This document shows positions 9,950-18,611 of a DNA stretch of 64,000 nucleotides, one piece after another. Under the pieces are notes generated by a model. That model was not told the origin of the DNA. It saw only the letters and a list, made by a program, of their open reading frames with translations, and searched no databases. Source of the DNA: Melioribacter sp051488685. GTDB lineage: Bacteria; Bacteroidota; Ignavibacteria; Ignavibacteriales; Melioribacteraceae. The stretch is from contig NZ_JBPSEH010000001.1 of the NCBI RefSeq assembly GCF_051488685.1, positions 682,001 to 746,000 of the forward strand, read 5' to 3'. The position numbers and the translations under genes were made by a program. Position 1 is the stretch's first letter; every line of letters begins with the position of its first letter.

Positions 9950-10315
9950 ATGAGTGGCAACTTCAATAAACGCAAAATAGGGAATCTGGGCGAAGAGATT
10001 GCATGCAATTATCTGATCAATTGCGGTATGGAGATTATCGAAAGAAATTATCACTACGGACATGGTGAAATCGATATAATCTGTAAGGAGAATGAAACCA
10101 TTGTTTTTGTGGAAGTTAAATATAGAAAATCATTCAAATACGGTGACCCGGAACTGGCAATTACAAAAAGCAAACAAAGGCAAATTCGTAAAATTGCCGA
10201 AGCTTATCTCTATGAAAAAAATATTTTCGATGTTCCCTGCAGAATTGATGTAATTACAATTCTACATGAAAGTGGAAAAGAACCCGTGCTTAATCACTTT
10301 AAAGATGCCTTTTGA
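9950..10315 (+). CDS. YraN family (UPF0102) protein
   Basis: The 121-residue protein has the full family pattern: GNLGEEIACNYLINCG, then IIERNYHYGHGEIDIICKE, then ETIVFVEVKYRKS. The Glu/Asp/Glu-x-Lys residues form a PD-(D/E)XK-like core, so nuclease activity has long been suspected, but the role is unproven. It is usually found near rnhB or processing genes; here it stands alone. Confidence 0.9.
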   Translation: MSGNFNKRKIGNLGEEIACNYLINCGMEIIERNYHYGHGEIDIICKENETIVFVEVKYRKSFKYGDPELAITKSKQRQIRKIAEAYLYEKNIFDVPCRIDVITILHESGKEPVLNHFKDAF

Positions 10316-11041
10316 TTTGAATAAACTTCTTCTCCTACTTAATAACAGCTGATTGCTCTCTCACAACCAAATTTGTCATCAGTTTGTTTTCGTAAAAGGA
10401 AAGAATGTTTTGCGACTGTCTAATTATTATCACTTTTAAAGTAACCAGGCAGAAATTTCCACGAATAAATTATATAGCTTTTTTGGTGCTTATGTATCTC
10501 TGAATAAAGAGCCTTTTATTTGTAGATCTATTATCGACAGTTATATCAGCCTTTTAGATAATCAATTATTAGTTTCTATTTATTCCTGCATTAATTCCAG
10601 CTGCCATCTGACTCAATTTTTATGCACAGCAATTAACCATAATAAAAGTAGCAGCAAAATTTTTAACTTATTCCCCTGTTCATCGGATCTTAGTTTATGT
10701 AACTTTTTTACTCTACTGCAAGTCATAATTGGGTATAAAATAAACGTTCTTTTAATAAGTAATTTCAAACACAAAAACCAATGCTATCTCCTTCGATGTG
10801 TATACTTATCTAATCTACCACCAAATAAATGCATTAGAAGCCGAAGAATAAATCATCTTCTGCATTTATGTAGGGGATCTAAAGTTTAAGTATATACTTA
10901 CTTGCAATATTTTCAATGGAAGATGGTAAAACTTAGAATTAATCTGGAGTCACATTAAATCAAGAGTGTAGTTCCTGAAGAAAATACGGGATTTTTATGC
11001 GTTGACTCATATTATTTTAAATTTACTCAACGGAGGATAAA
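10316..11041. other. 726-bp intergenic region, nothing recognised
   Basis: No open frame of note, no tRNA cloverleaf and no tandem repeat that I can see. The last bases contain a strong GGAGG that serves the GTG start at 11042. The length suggests decayed sequence or a long leader, but I can show neither. Confidence 0.5.
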
Positions 11042-12346
11042 GTGAAAAAGTTTAGACTATTAATTTTATTGCACATCGTCCTATCTTCGATTGTGTTTGC
11101 TCAACTTGAAAATACGCTCTCAAGAGAGGACAAATTGAATGGACTGTCAAAGATATGGATGGAAGTTACATATAATTTTGCTTTCTTTCATCATGTACCT
11201 GATTTGAACTGGGATAGTACCTACAAAGCTTTTATACCAAAAGTATTAGAAACAAAAAGTGACTGGGATTACTATTTAGAATTACAAAAATTCATGGCGC
11301 TCTTAAAAGATGCTCACACCCGTCTTTTTCCGCCAGTTGCTTTACGAAAAAAATATTATGGGACTGCAACCAAACAAATTTTGACCCGCCTGATAGAAGG
11401 AAAAGTAATCATCACAAAAGTAATATCTGACTCACTTCGACAAAAAGGATTAAAAGAAGGAATGGAAATAGTAGCAATCAACAATACAAATGTTTTTGAC
11501 TACGTCGAAAAAAATGTGGCACCTTATGTATTTGCATCTACTATACAGGACCTCAATTTGCAAAAATATGGTCATTTTTTGTTGAATGGTAGCGTTACAA
11601 AACCAATACAAATTGATGTAAAAGATTTCAGAGGCAAAATTAAAACATACTACATAAACCGCGAACCCTGGATTTTAGAAGAACAACTTTTTAGTGGAAA
11701 ACAGTGGGATTTTGAAATACTGAACAATAATATTGGTTATTTAAAAACATATAATTTTATTTCGAGTGAACAATTTCAAACAAAATTCGATTCCCTATAC
11801 AAAATAATTTTAACAACCGATGGATTAATTATTGATGTACGAAACAATATTGGTGGTTCGACACAAGTAGCTCATTATATTTTAAGACATTTTACACAAA
11901 AACCATTTAAATCGGTAAATTGGAGAACACCCAAAAATATCTCAGCAAATCGATCATGGGGTAAAAAAATTGAATGGTTAAATGTAGAGGGAAATTTTGT
12001 ATATCCACACACGGACAAAACAATATACACGAAACCTCTAATTGTATTAGCGGATGAAAGTACATTTTCTGCAGCTGAAGATTTTTGTGTAGCGTTTCTA
12101 ACAATGGAGCGGGGTAAATTGATTGGTCGCAAAACTGCAGGAAGCTCGGGTAGTCCACTATTAATTAATTTGCCCGGAGAAGCTTTTGCCTCAATATGTA
12201 CAAAGGAAGATTTTTTCCCGGACGGTAGAGAATTTGTCGGCATCGGCATCTTGCCTGATATCGAAGTAAAGACTACAGTCAATGATATTATAGAAAATAA
12301 AGATGCCACGCTGGAAATGGCAATAAAAGAAATAATAAATGAATAG
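11042..12346 (+). CDS. secreted S41-family (C-terminal processing) peptidase
   Basis: The 434-residue protein begins with a Sec signal peptide (hydrophobic residues 4-20, ending VFAQ), so it acts in the periplasm or outside. A PDZ-like segment (about residues 130-170, GLKEGMEIVAINNT) precedes the S41 catalytic domain. LIIDVRNNIGGS marks the core strand, the likely nucleophile is the Ser in STFSAAEDF, and the Lys in GRKTAGSSGSP completes the Ser/Lys dyad. The GTG start follows GGAGG. The substrate is unknown. It stands alone. Confidence 0.88.
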   Translation: MKKFRLLILLHIVLSSIVFAQLENTLSREDKLNGLSKIWMEVTYNFAFFHHVPDLNWDSTYKAFIPKVLETKSDWDYYLELQKFMALLKDAHTRLFPPVALRKKYYGTATKQILTRLIEGKVIITKVISDSLRQKGLKEGMEIVAINNTNVFDYVEKNVAPYVFASTIQDLNLQKYGHFLLNGSVTKPIQIDVKDFRGKIKTYYINREPWILEEQLFSGKQWDFEILNNNIGYLKTYNFISSEQFQTKFDSLYKIILTTDGLIIDVRNNIGGSTQVAHYILRHFTQKPFKSVNWRTPKNISANRSWGKKIEWLNVEGNFVYPHTDKTIYTKPLIVLADESTFSAAEDFCVAFLTMERGKLIGRKTAGSSGSPLLINLPGEAFASICTKEDFFPDGREFVGIGILPDIEVKTTVNDIIENKDATLEMAIKEIINE

Positions 12347-12570
12347 TCTTTTTTCAATTTATAGAAAAAAAGTTTCGCAAAGATTTGTAATTTTTTGTCG
12401 GTGTACCACCAGCAGCTTCTATAAAAGTAAGCAAATAAAGATTTAACAGAGCCATTTAAAATGGGAAAATTTATAAAAAATAATCTTTTTATTGAGTTTT
12501 CTCAGGATTTGTTCGTTATCAGATATGAATAGTACAAACTAACGTCCCGAAGAGAAAGGGAAATCATAAT

Positions 12571-13128
12571 ATGGATGAGTTAGAATTACAGCTGCCAGCA
12601 TTAGAGCATAAAACAGCAGCAGAAAAATTCAAAAGTGAATTTTTTGAAAACAAGGAATATGTTATAAATGGAAGTGCTTTGTTTGACCGGATGGAATATG
12701 AAGAGTGGCTGATACATAATACAAATAATCGCCATGAAAGTACTGTAAATCCTGGCTGGGTAACGGCAACCACATTTTTTGCTGTCAGAAAAAGTGACTT
12801 AAAAATTATAGGAATGATTGATATCAGGCATAATCTTGAAAATGATTTTCTGGCAAAGTATGGTGGTCATATAGGTTATTCAGTTTGTCCGAGCGAAAGG
12901 AGAAAGGGGTATGCGACAGAAATCTTAAGAATGGGAATTGAATATGCAAAATCCTTGCATATTAAAAAACTAATGCTTGCATGTTTTTCGGATAATATTG
13001 CATCTATTAAAACAATTGTAAAAAATGGTGGAGTGTTGACTGAAACAAAAATATATACGGACGACCAACAGGTAAATATGCCTGACTCAAAAGGGAAACT
13101 TGTAAATATTTACTGGATTGACTTATGA
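12571..13128 (+). CDS. GNAT family N-acetyltransferase
   Basis: The 185-residue protein carries the acetyl-CoA motif A region as GYSVCPSERRKGYATEILRMG (residues 108-128) and the following LACFSDNIASIKTIVKNGG that is typical of RimJ/RimL-like GNATs. It is probably cytoplasmic, modifying an amine on a small molecule or protein; the substrate cannot be read from the sequence. It begins a run of four same-strand accessory enzymes (12.5-15.3 kb). Confidence 0.88.
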   Translation: MDELELQLPALEHKTAAEKFKSEFFENKEYVINGSALFDRMEYEEWLIHNTNNRHESTVNPGWVTATTFFAVRKSDLKIIGMIDIRHNLENDFLAKYGGHIGYSVCPSERRKGYATEILRMGIEYAKSLHIKKLMLACFSDNIASIKTIVKNGGVLTETKIYTDDQQVNMPDSKGKLVNIYWIDL

Positions 13129-13177
13129 GTTTTTAATTATAAAAAAAATAAAAAGGAGCGAGCGTAGATATACTAAT

Positions 13178-13750
13178 ATGAAAAAGAGTTTTGCAACAAA
13201 AGGTGTTTTTCCTCACCAATGAGCTTTTACACTGCTTTTTCCTTTAAGAAATATTTTTCTATCGCCGGAAAAATTAATTAAAAGGCTTGATGTAAAGGAA
13301 AACTATAAAGTATTGGAAGTAGTACCGGGTCCGGGTTATTTCAGTATTCCTGTTGCAAGAAAACTAAAAAGCGGTAAACTTTATCTTGCCGACATTCAAT
13401 CTGAAATGCTGGATTATGCAAAAAAACGATTCGAAAAAAGAAAGATGAAAAATGTAGAATACTATTTGTGTAATGGAAAGACATTTGATTTCAGCGATGA
13501 TTTCTTTGATGTTATTTATTTAATTACCGTATTAGGAGAAGTTGAAAATAAGGATGCGTACATCAAGGAGTTTTATCGAATGTTAAAAAGAGATGGAATA
13601 GTTTCGATTTCTGAACTTGCCGGGGATCCCGATAAGATGAGTATCGAAGAATTAGTTGCTCTCTTTGAAAAGCATAATTTTTATGTTGATGCTCAGTATG
13701 GAAACAAAAGAAATTTCACAATAAATTTTAAGAGGAAAAATGGAAAATAA
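13178..13750 (+). pseudogene. class I SAM-dependent methyltransferase, broken by an in-frame stop
   Basis: The reading frame that starts at the ATG at 13178 encodes MKKSFATKGVFPHQ, meets TGA at 13220-13222, and continues in the same frame through AFTLLFPLRNIF and a complete Rossmann methyltransferase (LEVVPGPGYFSIPVARKL, then LYLADIQSEMLDYAKKR, then FDVIYLITVLGEV) to the stop at 13750. The usual motif I is LEVGPGPG, and here the first Gly is Val. The nonsense codon (about where a Tyr would be expected) and the changed SAM motif together suggest a decaying gene. A TTG at 13313 could start only a fragment missing the N-terminus. Confidence 0.75.
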
Positions 13751-14576
13751 AATTATTGAAAAGTACAACCGGCCGGTTTTCTTTTACGGCCTATCATTGT
13801 TAATCCCATGGATTTTATGGTTTGCAGCAGCCTATATCAGCCATATGCCAGAAAGAAATAACCTGTTACTTTTTGCCCAGGCAGGATTGTCCATACTTGG
13901 TTTACTGGCTCCGGTATTTGTAGCAGCTTATTTATTTTTATCGAATAAAGAGCTATACAACGACCTGAAAAACAGAATGTTCAGCCAAAAAGGGTTCAGT
14001 CCGATATATACTGTGTCAGCTTTTATATTGATTTTTCTATCAATGGTTGCAGCGCAGTTCATATCCCTTGTGTTTGGACATAGCCTCGACCAGTTTCACA
14101 TTTCAGGTTCACCGAGTTTTACCTCTGCAATATTTTCACCATGGTTCATTCTGCTTTTTGCACCTATTGTTGAAGAATTAGCCTGGCACTCTTATGGCAC
14201 TGATACATTGCGCAGGAGGTTCAATTTATTTAACACTTCGATTATATTTTCTTTATACTGGGTTTTATGGCATGTGCCTCTTTCCTTTATCAGTGGCTAC
14301 TATCACAGTAATGTTGTAGCTCAAGGCGTATTGTATTCGTTAAATTTTGTATTCAGCCTGTTTGTATTTGTAATTTTAATGAACTGGCTGTATTATAAAA
14401 CAAATCGCAATATTTTAGTAGCCGTAATATTTCACTGCTCGGCAAATGTAACGAATGAAATTTTTGCCACTCACCCCGATAGCAAAGTCATTCAAACAGT
14501 ATTGCTGCTCATTATTGCTATCATAGTTTTAATTAAAGAAAGAGAGATGTTCTTCAGAAAGGATGTAATAAAGTAA
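13740..14576 (+). CDS. CPBP family intramembrane (CAAX-like) protease
   Basis: The 278-residue integral membrane protein has about seven hydrophobic segments. The CPBP/Abi motifs are present: EELAWHSYG (residues about 141-149, glutamate pair), HVPLSF (His) and a C-terminal VIFHCSANV (His). The family includes Rce1-like proteases and bacteriocin self-immunity proteins; the substrate here is unknown. The ATG overlaps the end of the upstream methyltransferase frame by 11 bases, so the two were probably co-transcribed. Confidence 0.85.
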   Translation: MENKIIEKYNRPVFFYGLSLLIPWILWFAAAYISHMPERNNLLLFAQAGLSILGLLAPVFVAAYLFLSNKELYNDLKNRMFSQKGFSPIYTVSAFILIFLSMVAAQFISLVFGHSLDQFHISGSPSFTSAIFSPWFILLFAPIVEELAWHSYGTDTLRRRFNLFNTSIIFSLYWVLWHVPLSFISGYYHSNVVAQGVLYSLNFVFSLFVFVILMNWLYYKTNRNILVAVIFHCSANVTNEIFATHPDSKVIQTVLLLIIAIIVLIKEREMFFRKDVIK

Positions 14577-14647
14577 TAAATCAATCAAGCTATGATAATA
14601 AATTAATTTTTTTGGAAAAATATTTAGTTTAATCTGGGAATTCGAAG

Positions 14648-15280
14648 ATGAATAATCCATGGGAAAAGATAGACTTAAATATTTATGAGACTCATATGTC
14701 ATCAAAAAATGTGTTTCAACTTCAAACACTGAATAAGATTACGAAGGAACAGCTAACAGATTATGATAACTCTTTTATAACCATTCTTGGCATAGCAGGT
14801 GGGAATGGACTTGAGCATATAGATTGTGCAAGAACAAAAAAAGTCTATGGTATCGATGTCAATAAAGACTATTTAAAGGCCTGCAGAGAGAGGTATCCGA
14901 ATCTTAATGAGATTCTGGAGTTGATTCATTGTGACCTCACAAAAGATGATGTCATTTTGCCTGAATCGGATGTTTTGATTTGTAATTTGATAGTTGAATA
15001 CATTGGAGAAAAAAAATTTGCTAAACTCATTCAAAGAAACAGGAAAAATGTAAAGGTTATTTCTTGTACTATCCAAATCAATGATGGGAACGGTTTTGTG
15101 AGCCGTTCCGAAGTTCAGTCTGCTTTTGATTGTTTATCAGAGATTCACAATGATATTGATAAAAATGAACTTGTAAAGGAGCTTGCGGCCATTAACTTCG
15201 CCTGTATCAAAGAAATTAATCACCCACTTCCAAACGGTAAACGTTTAATGAGAATCGATTTTCGGAATAATGATGGATAA
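14648..15280 (+). CDS. class I SAM-dependent methyltransferase
   Basis: The 210-residue protein has a Rossmann motif I ILGIAGGNGLEHID near residues 44-57, an acidic motif II end VYGIDVNKDYLKAC, and VLICNLIVEYIGE as the post-motif strand. Substrate unknown. It is the last of the small accessory enzyme genes and is preceded by a 71-base gap with no clear terminator. The ATG follows GGGAATTCGAAG, a weak ribosome binding site. Confidence 0.8.
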   Translation: MNNPWEKIDLNIYETHMSSKNVFQLQTLNKITKEQLTDYDNSFITILGIAGGNGLEHIDCARTKKVYGIDVNKDYLKACRERYPNLNEILELIHCDLTKDDVILPESDVLICNLIVEYIGEKKFAKLIQRNRKNVKVISCTIQINDGNGFVSRSEVQSAFDCLSEIHNDIDKNELVKELAAINFACIKEINHPLPNGKRLMRIDFRNNDG

Positions 15281-15329
15281 TAGATTCAAAATATATTTTG
15301 ATTTGCCAGGATTCGTTAAGGAGTAAAGT

Positions 15330-16847
15330 ATGATCCGCAAATTATTCATTTTCACTTTTATTAGCTTTGTCTCGACAGTTTTTGCCCGGAGTAATTCTTA
15401 CGATATTAAACAGTATGATTTGTATATTCAGCCCGACTTTGTAAACAAAAGCCTTTTCATCTCCACAACGATTCGTGTGAATAATCCGGCACTTCAGGAT
15501 ACTTTTTATTTCGGGCTTAACGATCGTTATGAGATGCCAACGGTCAGATCAAATACATCACCGGTTTCTGTACAAAGAGAAAATGGATGGATTATTGTCG
15601 TCTTGCAAAGGCCCGCTAAAAATGTCACTCTTGTAATAGAAACAAAAGGAATAATCGGGAAAAGTGATAGCGAGAACAGGCAGGTAATAACAGATTCGAG
15701 CCTTTTTTTACTCTGGTCAGATAGATTTTACCCTATTGATTTTACCCACTGGGCAAAGGTCAAAACCACAATTTTACTTCCTGATAATTTTCTTGCAATT
15801 GCTCCAGGAAAACTGATTAGCACAAGAAAAAATGGTAAAATGATTGAGCATACATTTTTAACAACTAATCCTACGGTATGCTTCTCAGTCTTCGCAGATT
15901 CAAGATGGATTATGTCGAAAAGGAAAATCAACGGGATAACGATGCAGACGCTCCTTTATCCGGAAAGTCAAAAATTTTTGGAGCAGATTTTTAGTACGAG
16001 TAGCGAAATATTAAAATTCTATTCAGAAACTTATTGTGCTTATCCCTTCGACCAGTTCAGTTTTATTACTCTCGATAGCATTTATGCAAGACGAGCGTTT
16101 CCGGGATTTGTTGGATATAATCCCGGCTATCTGAAAAAAGAATTCACAACAACTGGATTTGATGCACACGAAACTGCACTTTTGTGGTGGTTCTATACCA
16201 TGCGGGGCGAAGGGCCGGGGAGTTTTCAATGGACAGAAGGTTTTGGAGACTATGCAGAATTTCTCTATAATGAAAAATATCAAAAACCAATACCAGGAAT
16301 TTTCCGTTATTTCCGTGAAAAATATCTGTCAATGCCTTCACAGGAAGATGTATTTTACTACGACCTTACAGGAAATACCCCGCAACAGATTGTTCATGGT
16401 AAATATCCCTGGCTTATGCATCTTATCCGTTATAGAGTAGGCGACGAGAAATTCAGAGAAGCGATGAAACTGATTTTTAAGAAATTTCGATTTCGAACAT
16501 TTACCATGGAAGAGTTCATCGGTGTTTTGGAAGCAGGATGTGGACAAAAGCTTCAATGGTGGAAACAGGATTGGCTGGAAAGAAAAGGTGTGCCTTCAAT
16601 TACATTCAAATCGGAAATTTTATCAAGCGACAGTTTATACATTATCAAATGTATTTTTACACAAGTCGCAAACCTTTATTATTTACCTATCGAAATAAGA
16701 ATTGAAACTGAAAAGGGGCCTGAGATAAAAAAAGTGAATATCAGTGAAAGACAGGCAATTTTTACTTTTGAATCTCGTGAAAAACCTACTAATATAACGA
16801 TTGATCCAAATAACTGGCTTCTAATGAAAATAATCGAGTTGAACTGA
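15330..16847 (+). CDS. secreted M1-like (gluzincin) peptidase homologue with degraded zinc motif
   Basis: The 505-residue protein has a Sec signal peptide (residues 1-19, ending VFARS). A beta-sandwich N-terminal region is followed by an M1-like catalytic domain. The expected HEXXH-(18)-E is altered: HETAL lies near residue 283, so the second zinc His is Leu, while the downstream WTEGFGDYAEF keeps the Glu. The family's PGFVGYNPGYL region stands just before it. I infer a fold relative that is inactive or binds metal poorly, perhaps a peptide-binding or scaffold protein. Start: GGAG 8 bases before the ATG. Confidence 0.72.
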   Translation: MIRKLFIFTFISFVSTVFARSNSYDIKQYDLYIQPDFVNKSLFISTTIRVNNPALQDTFYFGLNDRYEMPTVRSNTSPVSVQRENGWIIVVLQRPAKNVTLVIETKGIIGKSDSENRQVITDSSLFLLWSDRFYPIDFTHWAKVKTTILLPDNFLAIAPGKLISTRKNGKMIEHTFLTTNPTVCFSVFADSRWIMSKRKINGITMQTLLYPESQKFLEQIFSTSSEILKFYSETYCAYPFDQFSFITLDSIYARRAFPGFVGYNPGYLKKEFTTTGFDAHETALLWWFYTMRGEGPGSFQWTEGFGDYAEFLYNEKYQKPIPGIFRYFREKYLSMPSQEDVFYYDLTGNTPQQIVHGKYPWLMHLIRYRVGDEKFREAMKLIFKKFRFRTFTMEEFIGVLEAGCGQKLQWWKQDWLERKGVPSITFKSEILSSDSLYIIKCIFTQVANLYYLPIEIRIETEKGPEIKKVNISERQAIFTFESREKPTNITIDPNNWLLMKIIELN

Positions 16848-17220
16848 GTATTAATAATCTTTTAATCTGACTTTATTGTGGCAAACAAATTATGTAGAGG
16901 ATTTATATAAATTCTGAGTTGAAAGGAATAAAAAGGGCACACAAGATTTTGTGATTTAAGCTAACATAAAAATCATAAGAAATAGGAAAAGTTTCACTAA
17001 ATTAGAATATGCAATCTACCTTAAAAAAGCGACAACAAACTATAAAGCACTATCAGAAATTATTGTGCGTTTAGTCTATACAACAATTGATGAAAATATC
17101 AAAATAGCAAACAAATATATACAATAGTAAACAACCTTCCTGCTGGATAAAATTAAGACCTTAGTAAACTTTAGGTAAGAAGATTGTGTTTTTATTTACA
17201 AACTAATTAAAGGGGCAAAT
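16848..17220. other. intergenic region with a possible gene remnant
   Basis: 373 bases. From 17011 to 17127 one frame reads 38 codons without a start (IYLKKATTNYKALSEIIVRL and onward). This resembles the opening of DUF1801-type proteins and may be the stump of a lost gene; the evidence is weak. Otherwise I see no RNA gene or repeat. Confidence 0.3.
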
Positions 17221-18129
17221 ATGAAAACAACGCGCAAGAATTTTATAAAAACCTCGCTTCTTATTACCGGTGGAATTTTATTGGAGGGAAATAAGTTTTT
17301 CGTAAAAGCAGCACAGCAAATTTCGGGATTTAGAAATCTAAATGAAAATATCGGTATCTATACAGAAAAAGGGGGTACAATCGCCTGGTACGTAAACGAC
17401 GACGCTGTTGTTGTTATCGATGCACAGATGGACGATTCGGTACGCAATTTCTATAAAGGACTTAAAAACAAAACAAGTCGTCGTATCAATTTCTTAATCA
17501 ACACGCATCATCATAGAGACCACACTGGTGGTAACCATTTTCTGAGAGAATTTACAGACAAAATAGTGGGACATGAAAAATGCCGGGAAATGCAACAAAA
17601 ATTCTACGGCAACAGCGATACTCCCCAAGCTTATGCGGATATTGTTTTCGAAAATGAATGGACTGTCGACCTGGGAAAAGAAAAAATCCATGCAATTCAT
17701 TTTAATCCAGCACATACCGCTGGCGACATCGCCGTTCGTTTTGTAAACTCGAATATTGTTCATATGGGCGACGTTGTATTTAACAATACTTACCCCTATA
17801 TTGATTTTCCGGGAGGATCAAACCTTTACCAATGGATTGAATTTATTAATAAAACTCTCGCATTGTACGACGACAATACAACTTTTATTTTCGGACACGC
17901 CAACAATGACGAAAATGTGATCGGTAAAAAAGAGAGCTTGCTTCAAATGAAAAATTATCTGACAACACTCCTTGATTTTGTAGATAATCAGATTAAAACA
18001 GGTAAATCGAAAGAAGAAATTATTAACGCAGAAGAAATACCAGGATTTGCTTTCCTTAAAGAACGCTGGAATGGCGCGCGACGCATGAATCTTGAAAGCG
18101 CTTATGAAGAAATAATAAAAAGAAAATGA
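17221..18129 (+). CDS. metallo-beta-lactamase-fold hydrolase, exported
   Basis: The 302-residue protein has the MBL zinc motif as HHHRDHTGG (residues about 98-106, H-x-H-x-D-H), a later HTAGD for the next His ligand and a C-terminal FGHANND. The N-terminus TTRKNFIKTSLLITGG resembles a Tat signal with RK in place of RR, followed by a hydrophobic stretch, so periplasmic export is likely. The substrate is not predictable; subclass B-like hydrolases act on beta-lactams, quinones, sulphur compounds or lactones. It overlaps the next lipoprotein gene by 4 bases (ATGA). Confidence 0.85.
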   Translation: MKTTRKNFIKTSLLITGGILLEGNKFFVKAAQQISGFRNLNENIGIYTEKGGTIAWYVNDDAVVVIDAQMDDSVRNFYKGLKNKTSRRINFLINTHHHRDHTGGNHFLREFTDKIVGHEKCREMQQKFYGNSDTPQAYADIVFENEWTVDLGKEKIHAIHFNPAHTAGDIAVRFVNSNIVHMGDVVFNNTYPYIDFPGGSNLYQWIEFINKTLALYDDNTTFIFGHANNDENVIGKKESLLQMKNYLTTLLDFVDNQIKTGKSKEEIINAEEIPGFAFLKERWNGARRMNLESAYEEIIKRK

Positions 18130-18608
18130 AAAGAATAATTCTATTTTGTCTGATCATTACAACTTTTTTTACAGTGGCTTGTGAAGAGGAAAAAAAACAA
18201 CCACCCGAAATTCCTTTATCCACTCTTTTGGCTGCAGACGATACTCTAATTTTCAAGAACAAAAAGCTGATACTGAAAACCAGTATCTGGTACAATAAAA
18301 TGCCTCCAATTCCAGAAGCCACTCCTAATTTTAATATTCTATTAACACTTCAAACTACGGACTCGAGTTTAATCGATTTCCCTGTTGATATAGTCGCTTA
18401 CTACTTAATCCGGGATAATCAAGTGTTTGCTGGACTGACCAGCGAAGAGATCTATCCGAATAATTTTCCTTATAAATATGAAAAAATTGGACGCGACGGT
18501 CCTCCCGACTGGGAATACGAATCAATAACTGTAGTTGCACTGGTAACTTTAGAGGGGAAGCAATCTTTATTAAAAGCAAAAAATCAATTTATCGATGTGG
18601 CTTATTGA
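18126..18608 (+). CDS. hypothetical lipoprotein
   Basis: The 160-residue protein has a lipoprotein signal with lipobox FTVAC (Cys19) followed by an acidic EEEKKQ stretch. The rest is beta-rich and matches no family I recognise. Its ATG overlaps the stop of the MBL-fold gene, so the pair is likely translated together and may work together in the envelope. Confidence 0.8.
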   Translation: MKRIILFCLIITTFFTVACEEEKKQPPEIPLSTLLAADDTLIFKNKKLILKTSIWYNKMPPIPEATPNFNILLTLQTTDSSLIDFPVDIVAYYLIRDNQVFAGLTSEEIYPNNFPYKYEKIGRDGPPDWEYESITVVALVTLEGKQSLLKAKNQFIDVAY

Positions 18609-18611
18609 GAA

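Noticed and set aside
13220..13222. TGA as a selenocysteine codon in the methyltransferase
   Set aside because: Homologues are expected to have a Tyr-like residue here, no SECIS-like hairpin follows, and motif I is also damaged.
12400..15300. Run of GNAT, methyltransferase, CPBP and methyltransferase genes as an integron cassette array
   Set aside because: No attC-like inverted core sites found between the genes, and two of them overlap, which cassettes do not do.
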